A stretch of 62,341 nucleotides of DNA from Peribolospora baueri (lineage: Eukaryota > Basidiomycota > Peribolosporomycetes > Peribolosporales > Peribolosporaceae): assembly GCA_029717555.1 (NCBI GenBank), contig JAMDHS010000112.1, positions 1-62,341 of the forward strand, given 5' to 3'. A program made the position numbers and the translations under genes. The notes under the pieces are model-generated. The model searched no databases, was not told the origin of the DNA, and worked only from the letters and a program-made list of their open reading frames with translations. Shown here piece after piece: positions 35,987-45,922 of the stretch; positions within the stretch are counted from its first letter, which is position 1, and each line of letters starts with the position of its first letter.

Positions 35987-38451
35987 TCAGTGATCCACAT
36001 GCAGCTCGCGACCCATGACCAGCTTGGCCTCCGCTTCGTCCGCCAGCTCTTCTGTCTCGTCATGGTTGTCAGACGGATGGAAGCTGCCAGAAGGCGTTCG
36101 TGACAAGCGCTTTTCGTCAAAGGCGGCGGTGTCGGCATCCGTCCAGAATGTGTAGGAGCTGGTACAGTCCAATGCGAGTGCACAGATGAGCAGACGTCCT
36201 GCCGCACGCACCTGACCCAGCAAGGACTGATCCTGACTTACGTCTTGGTGACCTGATAAGCCCCAGGCCGGATTTCCACCAACTCGCCTTGCTGGATCTC
36301 CACCTTTGGAATCTCCGAGGGTACGGTGCCAGTAAGGTAGGCGATGAGGCAACGCAGTACGCTCGCGTGACCGATGATCAGAAGGTCATCCTGTTCTCGT
36401 TCGATCTCGCAAATCACGGGCTCGAGGCGGACGGAGAGGTCGTGATAGGACTCGGCGCGGGGATAACGATGGGAGTATGGCTATGAGGATGGGACAGTGG
36501 CGCGAGTTAGAACCTTAAAGAGGTTTAGGGAAGCAGGTTTGGGGAGGGCAAAAGGGACGACCAACCTCCTGCAGCTTGCGGGCCCATTCGTCCGGATACC
36601 GCGCCTTGATCGCCTCCTCACTCATCCCGTCAACGACACCCGGGTTGATCTCGCTCAGCTGGCTGCGCTGAATCACCCGGTAACCCGCGGCCCGGAATGG
36701 CAAGGCTGAATTGTGCGAGCGTCGACGTGTAGAGGTCCAAACCTAGCCGAGTCGTTCAAAGTTGAGGCACATAAGTCCACGATAGCGATGAGCTCGACGC
36801 GCCCGAAAAAAAGTAAGAACTCACTGTCAGGCGTCTGACCTCCGGCACAGAGCTGTCGAGCTCGTCCCCGGCCTTTTTGGCAGCCGTTTTGCGATGCTCG
36901 ATGAGGAAGTCTTTCAGCCGTTCGGCATAAGCTTTTCCAACCGGCGATAGATCCGCGTCGGCCTAAGTTGGGGACACATTAAGATGGGTCATAAGCTTCC
37001 GTATTCCGGCTGAGCATAAGAGTCGAGCACCGACCTTGTAGAGGTGCTCAATAGTCGCCTTTCCGGCCTGCATGGCACATGAGGATGAACGGATTAGCGA
37101 CAGACTTCCAGCTCCGGGCAAAGCAGTCTCACCCTGGCAAAATAGATGGTTCGGGCCTTATTATGGATGTTCATGAGGAAGAAAGCGACTCTAGACTGGA
37201 AGCACAAAAAATGCAGAGAGAAACTTTACGTCACGACTGTGTATTGCACGGGCGCCTTATAGGACAACAGGCAGCATACCTGCAGATAGCCTTGTATGTT
37301 GTTGACGATGATTTGCTCGCCCACCTGATGATTCAAAATGCCGACCGTGAACGGGAGGGCTCGTCTACCCTTCAATGAACGAGACCAAGCACGCACATTG
37401 ACCACCTTGATGTAAGGAAAGCTGGGATTCTCGATGGGCTCGTAGTACTTCTCGTGCCCCTTGATGCGTGTCCAATAATCCGCTACTGCTTTCTCTGGAT
37501 CCCAACCGACGTACTGCACAAGACGATGTATACACGGCATTTCAAAAGGCGGAATGCATCAGACCGATCGATAGACGCCGCGGCCACTCACGTCCGGGCT
37601 TGAAATCTTGACGCTTCTGATATTTGTTTCGATGATCGCCTGATCGTCACATATGGATTCTGAGCACGCACCGCCGGGTGGGAAGCAGGGTGAGGCCTTT
37701 TTCTTGAGGCTAGCCGCAGGCGCGACTCACCTAGGAACATGACATGGACTCCCATCTTCCCATATCTCTCCCGAAGCCTGTACCTCGTACTCTGCAAGCC
37801 ATTGTTCGCATCGTATATGACTAACTGCCCGCCGTCCAAAAAAAACTTCTCCACTTGGGCGTCCAATCCGTCCTATAGAAGCAAATGAAACGCGCAGACC
37901 AAGTTGAGCGCATAAGATAGCATAGCACGGAGCAATGAACGTACCTGGATCTTCTTGCGGAGAGCGATCGTCTGCTCCGACTTGGGACCTGTGCAGCAGG
38001 CGCGGGCGCGGCGACTGACGTTTAGGGGCCATGAAAGATTGCGAGGCCCAGGGGGCAAGAACAGATCCATCGTCCTTAGCTCACCACTCTTAAAGTAGTC
38101 AGACGGCACGGACTCCGCGCCGCCCAGGGCCTTCCTGCGATAGTCTCCAAGGGAGAGCACGGCACACTTGACGCCGATCCATTTGAGATAGCGTTCCAGG
38201 GAGTGGCTCATGTGAGTCTTGCCACGAGCCGGCAACCCGACTGTAACAAGCAAGATCTTTCCAGCATGGTAGAGCTACGCGTGATGGGAATAAGAGGTCA
38301 TGAGCTGAGAGGCCAGGTAGGGCAGGCAAACCCCACTCGTCTTGAGCTGGCTGATCTCTCTCACCTGCCCGGACTGGGTTTGATAGAGTGGTGCGGCCCT
38401 GATCAACGACCGAGGAAGATTCAGTAACGACCGCACAGGTCCTCTCAGCAT
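35987..38451 (-). CDS. 6-phosphofructo-2-kinase with inactive-looking bisphosphatase domain
   Basis: PFK26/PFKFB family, making fructose-2,6-bisphosphate, the activator of glycolysis. The kinase domain starts at [20 protein letters not shown] (Walker A GLPARGKT), then [72 protein letters not shown] and [14 protein letters not shown]. The phosphatase-like domain has [10 protein letters not shown], spliced to [11 protein letters not shown] and then [16 protein letters not shown]. The family's RHGE is therefore R-A-G-K, lacking the phospho-acceptor histidine. The later blocks [20 protein letters not shown] and [17 protein letters not shown] keep their Glu and His. At least ten short introns. The start at 38451 ([10 protein letters not shown]) is uncertain; an in-frame ATG at 38598 is also possible. 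Shares a short divergent promoter with SPE2. Confidence 0.88.
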
Positions 38452-38750
38452 TTCATCCCGACAGCCATGGACGCGAGAGAGCCCAGCGCTCACATGCTCT
38501 TTCCTGAACGACGTTCCTGGAGGGTGTGAGTGTGGGTGTGTCGCGACAGTGGTACCCGAGTTCGATCGAGGACGGAGGCACACTGGCTGCCGCAGCATTT
38601 GAGACGGAGAACAGCGGGGGTTGCACCCAACGGCTGTGCCTGCAAGAACTTCTTACGTCCACCCACTTTGACTACTTCGACTGCTTCGTCTCCCTCACCC
38701 GTATATCGACTGACCACTCGCGCAAGAGGGCCCACAGCAAAGCTGCGGAG
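38452..38750. promoter_or_regulatory. Divergent PFK2/SPE2 promoter with possible uORF
   Basis: About 299 bp between the two likely start codons. On the plus strand, ATG 38467 opens a 20-codon frame (MDAREPSAHMLFPERRSWRV) ending at TGA 38527-38529, ahead of the SPE2 start. It counts as a uORF only if the SPE2 transcript begins upstream of it. GTATAT at about 38701 may be TATA-like. Confidence 0.4.
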
Positions 38751-40292
38751 ATGGCCGGGGTTGCCTCCTCCTCCTCCGTCGTTTCCTCTCTTGCACCGTC
38801 TCTCCCTACCGCCACTGCCTCCGTCGGCAAGGCGCCGTCGGCGGAGCAGCAGGTCGAGTCTGGGCCGTTCGAAGGACCGGAGAAACTTCTCGAGCTCTGG
38901 TTCGCCCCTTCACCCGCAGAGACTGTAGGAAGCGATGGAAGAAAGTACAAGGACGCGACGTCGGCCTTGGAGAAGAGGACGGGACTGAGGATTGTTGCCA
39001 GGGAGGTGTGGGAGGACGTGCTGGATTTGGTCTGCTGCAAGGTCTTAAGCGTCGTGCAAGGCGACGAGCTTGATGCCTTGCTTTTGAGGTGAGCTTTGCA
39101 CGCTTCCAGATCTCTTGATACAGAGATAATGACCACCGTCCTGATGATTATACATCCTCCAGCGAGTCGTCCATGTTCATCTACCCTCACAAGCTCATCC
39201 TCAAAACTTGCGGTACGACCACGCTGCTTCTCGGTCTGCGTCGACTCCTCGAAATTGCTGCAGGAATCTTTGCAAGCACCCCGTCCTTGCCCAAAGATCT
39301 CAATTCGTCGAGTGCCAACGGTGCTTCTGTTGGCCAAGACGGCGATAAGAGCAGTGCGGATCAGGACCGCGCCCTGGGCACTGTTGTCTGGCGCTGTTTC
39401 TACTCTCGCAAAAGCTTTATGTTCCCGGAACGCCAAAAGGGCCCTCACAAAGACTGGATGCTCGAGGTGGCCTCGTTGGACAGGTTCTTTGGTATGTGTC
39501 TTTCTCTCTTTAGAGCTCATTGGGCAGATTGGATACTGATCCGTCGTCGCGTCATCGTACTACTTTCCAGCCGACGGGGCAGCTTACACCGTTGGAAAGA
39601 TGAATGGGGATCACTGGCTGCTGTACATGTCTTCTTCTTCCCCCAGCTCTCCCGGGCGTGACATCGTCCGACTCCCGTCCGAGCCACCCACTTCGCTCCA
39701 CACCACATCGCCCAGCTCGCCATCTCCACAGGACCAGACGCTCGAGATTCTGATGACACATCTTGACCCGAGCGCCTGTTCGCCTTTCTATTTCCCGCCT
39801 TCAAATGGAGAGTCATCTAAGTCGGGCGCCGTCCAGGGTCAGACTCTCTCCTCCCAACTGGACATCACCGGGCTCTTCCCTGACGCGACGCTCGATGCCT
39901 ATGCGTTCGACCCGTGCGGATACTCGGCCAATGCTGCGCTTGGCGAGGGCTATTGGACGATCCACGTCACGCCGGAGGAGCAGTGCTCGTTCGCATCCTT
40001 CGAAACCAACCTTGTCCCATCTTCCGCCTCCGCTGCCGCTGGAGGTCCGGCGGACGTTCGCGCATTGGTCTCTCGCGTGATCGACATCTTCAAGCCCGGT
40101 CGGCTGACCATCACGCTGTTCCTGAGCTGGGAGGAGGGAGAGGAGGAGGGAGAAGTGGAGAAGGGCAACGACTTGCACCGCTTCGGCCTCCAGGGGTACG
40201 TCAGGAAGGATCGGATCGCTTACGAGTTCGAAGGGTACGACCTTGTCTACGTTTGTTTCGAGAAGGAAGGCTTTGTAGCGTCAGAGCGATAG
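38751..40292 (+). CDS. SPE2: S-adenosylmethionine decarboxylase proenzyme
   Basis: Makes decarboxylated AdoMet for spermidine and spermine synthesis; a self-cleaving pyruvoyl enzyme. It has 462 aa in three exons (38751-39088, 39163-39491, 39571-40292). Motifs: [14 protein letters not shown] near the N-terminus, then [20 protein letters not shown]. Processing is expected between Glu and Ser of that SESS block to give the pyruvoyl Ser. Later blocks are [54 protein letters not shown] and [19 protein letters not shown], with a catalytic-type Cys in DPCGYSAN. The exon 1/2 junction falls inside the processing site. ATG 38751 is the only ATG in frame before the conserved region. Confidence 0.95.
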
Positions 40293-41729
40293 TACTCGCT
40301 TCGCTGTGTCGCTGGGATAGACAACATTGGGAAGGAAAAGACTTGCGGGCCACAGTTGCCTGATGACCTCGATACCATCGGCGTTCGTGAGCACGTTGTA
40401 TATAATACCAGAGCGGAGGACAACGAAAACGTTGACCGCCTGTCCGTCTGACAACGTATGGAACTTTGTTGTCGGGGGAACCACGTGCGGAGAAGACTTA
40501 CTCGATCTTCACTCTTTCCTTACCGTGGGGTCGCTCGTTTATTCTCGAGCATGTTCGACCTGCTCCATTCTGAGGAATGACAAGAACGCGTACAAATCGT
40601 ACTTGGCCTCGGTATGGAGCAATGCTCTCAAAGAGCGACGCTCCGTTCGCCTCGTTTCATGTGCTCTCATCTTTCTCTCCTCCCTCTACTACGCTGATAT
40701 GTTGCCTCTGTCCTGCCAGTTCAAGTCTTCGTGACGGAGTGAGTGCAGCCTTCTTCGAGCCACGCTACGCGCTAGGTGAGCGTGATGGAAAGACATCGTG
40801 CATTTTGGATTACCACCTCATGTGGAAGCGCTACACGAGCACGTCGAGCGAACCCTCTGGCGGAAAAAGACATGCTTACGGTTCAGACTGCTTCTCTGGG
40901 CACAAGTGCTGGTGCCCTTCTCGGCGATACACCGAAAGCTATCCAACCAGACTGAACATTTGCACGACCCTGGCTCATGACCATGGCCGAGGTGCGATCG
41001 GTAGAATTTGACATATGATGCCGATTACTCTTACGCAGGAGGATGCACACAAGCTATGGAAGCTGAGCGAGGACCTCGTTGGGCAGAAGTTCTGAGGTTG
41101 TGAGGGCGCCTCGCAATAGCTTCTAGATCTCGACGTCCTGGTGCCCCGAAGGGCCCATGCGTTCTTCGGCCTCGTTGTGTGCGCCTCTTCGCTCTCAGAG
41201 ACGGACCATGTGATCATCGGGAGCTGACAGATTCGGGGTTAATAGATAATCTTGCTTGATAGGAATTGAAACTGGATTATCTTATCCAGATCTTGAACGG
41301 ACGCACCCTGGGAATGGTTTTGCGAGCCCTTTTCGAGTTCTCGCGCTCCCGGTGCACCCTCTCGGTTGTGACGCGTAGAATTGAAGCCAGAGGCGACGAT
41401 TCTGCTTCCGCCCGCGAGGTGTTGGCCGACGCCGCCGAGACCGTTGTCGGAAATTCTGCGTTGCAGAGTGCAGATCTGCTCCAATCAGGTATATGAGCCT
41501 TTGCCTGCACCTCTTCTTTCCACACAACCAAAAGGTGACCAGGAAGTACGGAGGTACACAGCTGATGGATGCGCGTTTGCCAAAGTCAACCTGCATCGTC
41601 ACTGTGAGTATAAAGCCGAGATCATGGATAACACAAAAGATCAGGTAAGCAGCAGATCCAGCAACCTCCTATCCTCATCAAGGCAACCCATCTCTCTAAC
41701 CGTCATCCTGCTTCGTCTCCATTACCACC
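40293..41729. other. Intergenic region, lower GC
   Basis: 1.4 kb between SPE2 and the broken dehydrogenase gene. By eye it is less GC-rich than its neighbours. Small open frames (for example in 40327-40734 and 41266-41496) show no known domain and mostly lack an ATG. A small palindrome, CTGGAT-6-ATCCAG, lies at about 41271-41288. Possibly relic sequence; no gene is supported. Confidence 0.45.
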
Positions 41730-42356
41730 ATGTCCTTGGACGGCCCCATCACGGTCGTGATTGGCGCCTCTCGCGGGATTGGCGCTGCACTAGTGAAAGA
41801 GCTGAAGGCCAAGGGGCACCATGTGGTTGCGACGATGCGAAAGCCGACTCCGGTGGAAGGCGTTCAGGTCATTCCGCTCGACATTACCAGCGACGAGTCT
41901 GTCAGTGCTGCCGGCAAGGAGATTAAGCAGGCGGTGAGCGAGCGGGGCGGCAGCGGAGGAGACATTGTCGTCCTTCGGCCTGACGCGTTTTTGGTTTCTC
42001 CGTCCTTCCCTCTCTCCTTCGACCTGTCGTGCTTAAGGACACGCTGATCATCAACGCCGCAGTGGGCGAGGACGAGAAGCTGCTCGGGATCTCCAGTGAG
42101 ACGCTAACCAAGTGTCTGGATGCGAATGTCGTGGGCCCGCATCGCATAGTGAAGGCCTTCCTTCCTGCCCTTCGGGCGCGCAAGACGCGCAAGATCGTCA
42201 TCATTAGTAGCATGTCTGGATCCAAAGCTGTGCAGATTGACAGCAATTATGCCTTCGCTGGGCCGTACGCTGTCTCCAAGGATGCGGTCAATATGATCGC
42301 CATCCAGCTTCATAACGAGTTGCACAAGTCCGAAGGCTTCATCAGTGTGCCGTTAA
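41730..42356 (+). pseudogene. Short-chain dehydrogenase, 5' part (split by inversion)
   Basis: N-terminal 174 codons of a classical SDR in two exons (41730-41933, 42038-42356). The cofactor motif is VVIGASRGIGAALVKEL (TGxxxGIG-like), followed by DTLIINAAV (NAG-like) and KIVIISSMSGSK. The active-site pair is YAVSK in FAGPYAVSKDAVNMIAIQL. The reading stops at FISVPL plus one base, at a clean donor GTGAGT (42357). No C-terminal exon follows. The expected continuation, PGWVNTDMGRKVSDV to the end, is found at 52767-53003 on the minus strand with matching phase. The coding part has no internal lesion, so breakage looks recent or is structural (inversion or assembly). Read-through past the donor would give an unrelated tail ending at 42496. 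Confidence 0.85.
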
Positions 42357-42396
42357 GTGAGTTGTGTCTGGGCGGTCGGGAGGGAGAGTCGCGAAC

Positions 42397-42521
42397 CTTA
42401 GCTGATGAAGGGCCGCGTAGGGCATCGAAGAGGTCATGTGGCCCACATCGAGCAGCACCTGGAACCGCTTCTTCCCTTCCTCCTCCGAGCCGTTGAAGAA
42501 GGAGATCGCGACGACTGCAGG
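42397..42521 (-). pseudogene. FAD-linked oxidoreductase, internal exon (split by inversion)
   Basis: The minus-strand frame reads PAVVAISFFNGSEEEGKKRF, then VLLDVGHMTSSMPYAALHQL. This is the segment between the FAD-binding domain and the berberine-bridge-enzyme-like C-terminus of BBE-type flavoproteins. The exon starts after an acceptor (CCACAG) at about 42522 and ends at a donor AAG|GTTCGC at 42396, only 40 bp from the SDR donor facing the other way. The next exon (phase-matching RTIATHGDRKAF) lies at 53047 on the plus strand. Upstream, a weaker piece (TFGVLVRSPQ) may belong, but the N-terminal FAD domain is absent between here and the golgin-like gene. Confidence 0.75.
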
Positions 42522-42799
42522 CTGTGGGGAACGGACGAGGACGCCGAAGGTCTATCTGTTTGTGGTGTTGGTCGGCATGTCCAAGTTGGCAGGAGGGCGG
42601 TACGTCGGGGCGCCGCTCGGCTGCGGCGGGGCCGGCTGCGGCGGGGCCGGCTGCGGCGACAGGGCCCGCCGAGGGATGGAGTGCGTTACTTGCGTGTCGA
42701 CCGAATCTACATCCACCCAGTTCTTGACGAGCTCATTCCAACTTCCTTGCCCGCCCTACCTCTTCTCACACAACCCCTCCCGCCTTGGCGAACAGAAAT
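42522..42799. other. Promoter of the coiled-coil gene, with 15-bp repeat
   Basis: About 280 bp between the oxidoreductase relic and ATG 42800. It contains GGCTGCGGCGGGGCC repeated about 2.7 times (about 42618-42657) and a C/T-rich run (42735-42790) as leader. Confidence 0.5.
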
Positions 42800-45707
42800 A
42801 TGGTGGACCCGTCGCCCGAGGATGCAAAGGCGAGGGCAGAAAAGGTTGCGAGAGCCAAGGCGCAGGTTGGTGTCCGGTGCTTCTCCGTCCGCCGACCTCT
42901 AGGGTTGCTGACATGTGGGCACGCTCTTTCTTCGATGCGCGTAGCTCAAAAAACACCAGAAGAAAAAGGCGGGGGGAGCCAAGGCCGGTAACGCGGCATC
43001 CCCTTCTCCCTCAGCGAGCACGATATCGCCCGGCTCGGCGCCGACGATCGCCGAGTCCTCGAATTCCGGAGATGGAGGGGCAGAGATGACAGATGCTGGC
43101 GCGAAGAAGCGGGAGGAGGAAGAAATCGCTTTGAGAGACACGTCGTCTCTATTTCCTGCCGACGATGCCGGTCAGGACGCCGACTCAGACCGCGCCTTCT
43201 TCTCCTCGCCTCCCATGTCCGCCTTGGCGTCGTCGCAGGGCTTTGAAGGTCAGCATCAGAACCGATTCGAGGGCAAGCCCGACGCCGAATCTCTTGGCGT
43301 CGAGATCGCCCGCGCGGAGCAGCTTGAAATCGATTCTCTGAGGAAGGAGCTAGCGGACAAGCAGGCCGCCATCTCGGTCCTCGTGTCCGAAAAGTCTGAG
43401 CTGAGCGCCAGGGCCGACGAGCTAGAAGGGCGGCTGGAGGAGCGAGAGGCGGCGGCGAAGGAGGGAATGGATGAAACGGAACGGTTGAGGAAGGAGCTGG
43501 AGGCGATGAAGATAGAGAAGGGTGAGGCCGAGGGGAGACTGGCCGAGGAAAAGAAGACAGGGGAAGAACAAAGGGACAAGGTGAAAACCTTAGTGAGTGC
43601 CGAGCCAGACTCGTTGTCACTACCCGTGCCGTGCATCCCCCATTGTTTCTCACCGTTCTCTCCGTGCTTCACTGTCCCTCGCCGTGTACAGGAACGCGAG
43701 CTTGATGTCTCTCGACGACAGGCGACGGAACTCCGCTCGACGATCACTTCCAAAGATCAAACAATCGCTGATCTCGAAGAACGGGCTTCTTCAACGGAGG
43801 AGGTGGATGGCCTACGCAAATCGCTCGCTGGCGCGGAGGACCGCGTATCCGGCCTCGAGGCCGAGCTCTCCCGCCGGGCGCAGACCTTGAGCGACCTCAA
43901 GGAGGAGCGCGACAAGCTCGAACGAGAGGCAAAGGCCGCCAAGACGGAAGGGGACGAATGGCAGCAAAAGCTTAGAGCTGCCAATGCAGAACTGGACGGG
44001 GCCCGAGAGGAGCTGGCAACGACCCGAGGTAACCTCGATGAGCTGACGGGCAAGCATAAGACCGTGTCATCCGAGCACGAGACGGTTAAAGCCTCCCTCG
44101 CGGCCGCGCAGACGGAGATCGAGGAGCACAAGAGCACGATCGCCACGCACGCCGATTCGCTCAGGGCCGCGCGAGACGATGCTTCCGCCGCTCACAAGCG
44201 CGCCGACGCCGCCTCCAAAAAGGTGGATGGCCTGCTCGTCGACAACGAGCGGCTGATCAAGAGCCTGGACGAGGTCAAGGAACGGGTGGGACAGCTGACG
44301 GCCGAAAAGGCCGAGCTGGGAGACCGGATCGAAGGACTAGAGCGTAGGATACGTGAGACGGACAAGGCGTCTCAGGCGGACAAAGAGAGGGTCGAAGGAC
44401 TGGAGCGAAGGCTACGGGAGGCGGACAAGGCGTCTCAAGCGGATAAGGAAAGGGTCGCTCAGCTGGAGGAAGGCTTGGAGAACAAGCAGGGCGAGCTTGG
44501 CGGTCAAATTGCCGAACTTGAGCGGAAGCTAGAGGCCGTCCGGGGCTCGTTGGCGGAGAGGGACTCGGAGGTGGACAAGCTTTCGACCGATCTTACGAGG
44601 CGGCAAGAGTCTCTCGACGCCACGTCGGCCAACCTCGCGGAGGCAAAGACGCAGGCCGAGCGGTCACGGGAACAGATCGACAAAGTCGAGGCTAGCCTCT
44701 CAAAGACGCAGGCCGAGCTAGACGCTGCAAAAGGCGAGGTCGGCGTCCTGACTCGGTCCGTTGAGGAGCTCAAGGAGGAGCACCGCCAGGAGACGGGCCG
44801 TCTGCAAGCAGAGCTGGACGAGGCTCGCGCGGCTGCTCGTGCAGCAGACGGGGAGCTCAAGGCGATGGCTGAGGCGAAGGAGAAGGAGAAGAAGGAGAAG
44901 GAAAAGGAAAAGGCCAACGGGGCCGTCGCGGAGGGCGGAGACATGGTGGCAAGGGACGTGTTTGACTCGATGATGCAGCAGCATGAGCTCGACCTCTCGA
45001 CGGCTCGATCTCAAGTCCGCTCCCTCGAGGCCAAGGTGTTTGCCGCGGAAGACACGAGCCATGGCTTGCGTCGCCAGCTGGGCGATCTGACACGGCAGCT
45101 GGAGGAGCTCAAGAAGAGCAAGGCCACAGTGTCTCCGTCTCCGTCTCTCGTTGGCGGCGATTCGCTCTTCGTCCCCGCCTCCGCTCCGATGCCGCTCGCC
45201 TCTTCCTCACGTTCTCACCGTCGTTCAGCGACAGCGATGAACCTGCCCACGCTGTCCGAGTCGCTCGAGTCGACACCTTCGCCGTCCTTTCTCCGCTCTC
45301 CGGCGCCAGGCCTGACGCCGACTCGCGCCCGAGGCATCCGCACGCAGTCGCCGTCAGAACTCAACTTGCCCCCGGAGACGCGTCACAGGAGAAGAGAAAG
45401 CTTGGGCATGCTCAAGGCGCGCATCGAGGATGAGCAGGGCTTCGGTGGTTTCCCAGGATCGCCCTCTCCGCTTTCTGGCTCGGGCGCTCAGACCCCTTCG
45501 ACGGGGGTGACGCCGCAGACGACTGCGAGCGGAAAGCCGTTCAGTCCCAATGTGGAGGTCACAGAGGACGGCTACGTCGGCGCCAAGCCTTTGCCCGTTC
45601 TCAGCTCGGGCACAGACGTCCTCGCGACGACGACCAAAAGGCAAGGCCTGCACCCCGACGCGCTGTTGTACTGTAGTTGCTGTCAAGGGGACCTGTTCGT
45701 CATCTAA
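42800..45707 (+). CDS. Golgin-like long coiled-coil protein
   Basis: Cytoplasmic coiled-coil protein, probably a membrane tether or scaffold. It has 909 aa in three exons (42800-42865, 42945-43592, 43692-45707). The basic N-terminus, ARAKAQLKKHQKKKAGG, resembles the start of GM130-type golgins. Residues of about 105-650 are nearly continuous heptads rich in Glu, Lys, Ala and Leu (for example ERRLREADKASQADKERVAQ, a repeated segment). A Ser/Pro-rich region with RHRRRESLGMLKARIEDEQG follows. The C-terminal end is LHPDALLYCSCCQGDLFVI, which is not a GRIP domain. The true start is ATG 42800, since the in-frame codon upstream is TTG. The second intron is a multiple of three without a stop, so retention would insert 33 residues. 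The golgin label is inferred. Confidence 0.75.
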
Positions 45708-45922
45708 GCCATCAAGGAAGAGTCGCACGGAACGGTTCTTACGTCTCCTTCACGCGTGACGTGTTGCTCGACCGCCGATTGCATTAATCCAAAAGGAGAG
45801 GGGTAAAAGTCTAGGTGTCCGGATCACCTCATGCGGAGCATCTTATGCTCTTAGAAGTACGTGATTACGATGGAAAACGTGATATATAGAGCGGCGGAGG
45901 ACTGCTGACGGGTGACGACCGT

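Noticed and set aside
42405-43089. Plus-strand frames between the SDR and the coiled-coil gene
   Set aside because: They are antisense to the oxidoreductase exon or overlap the coiled-coil exon in other frames; no domain.
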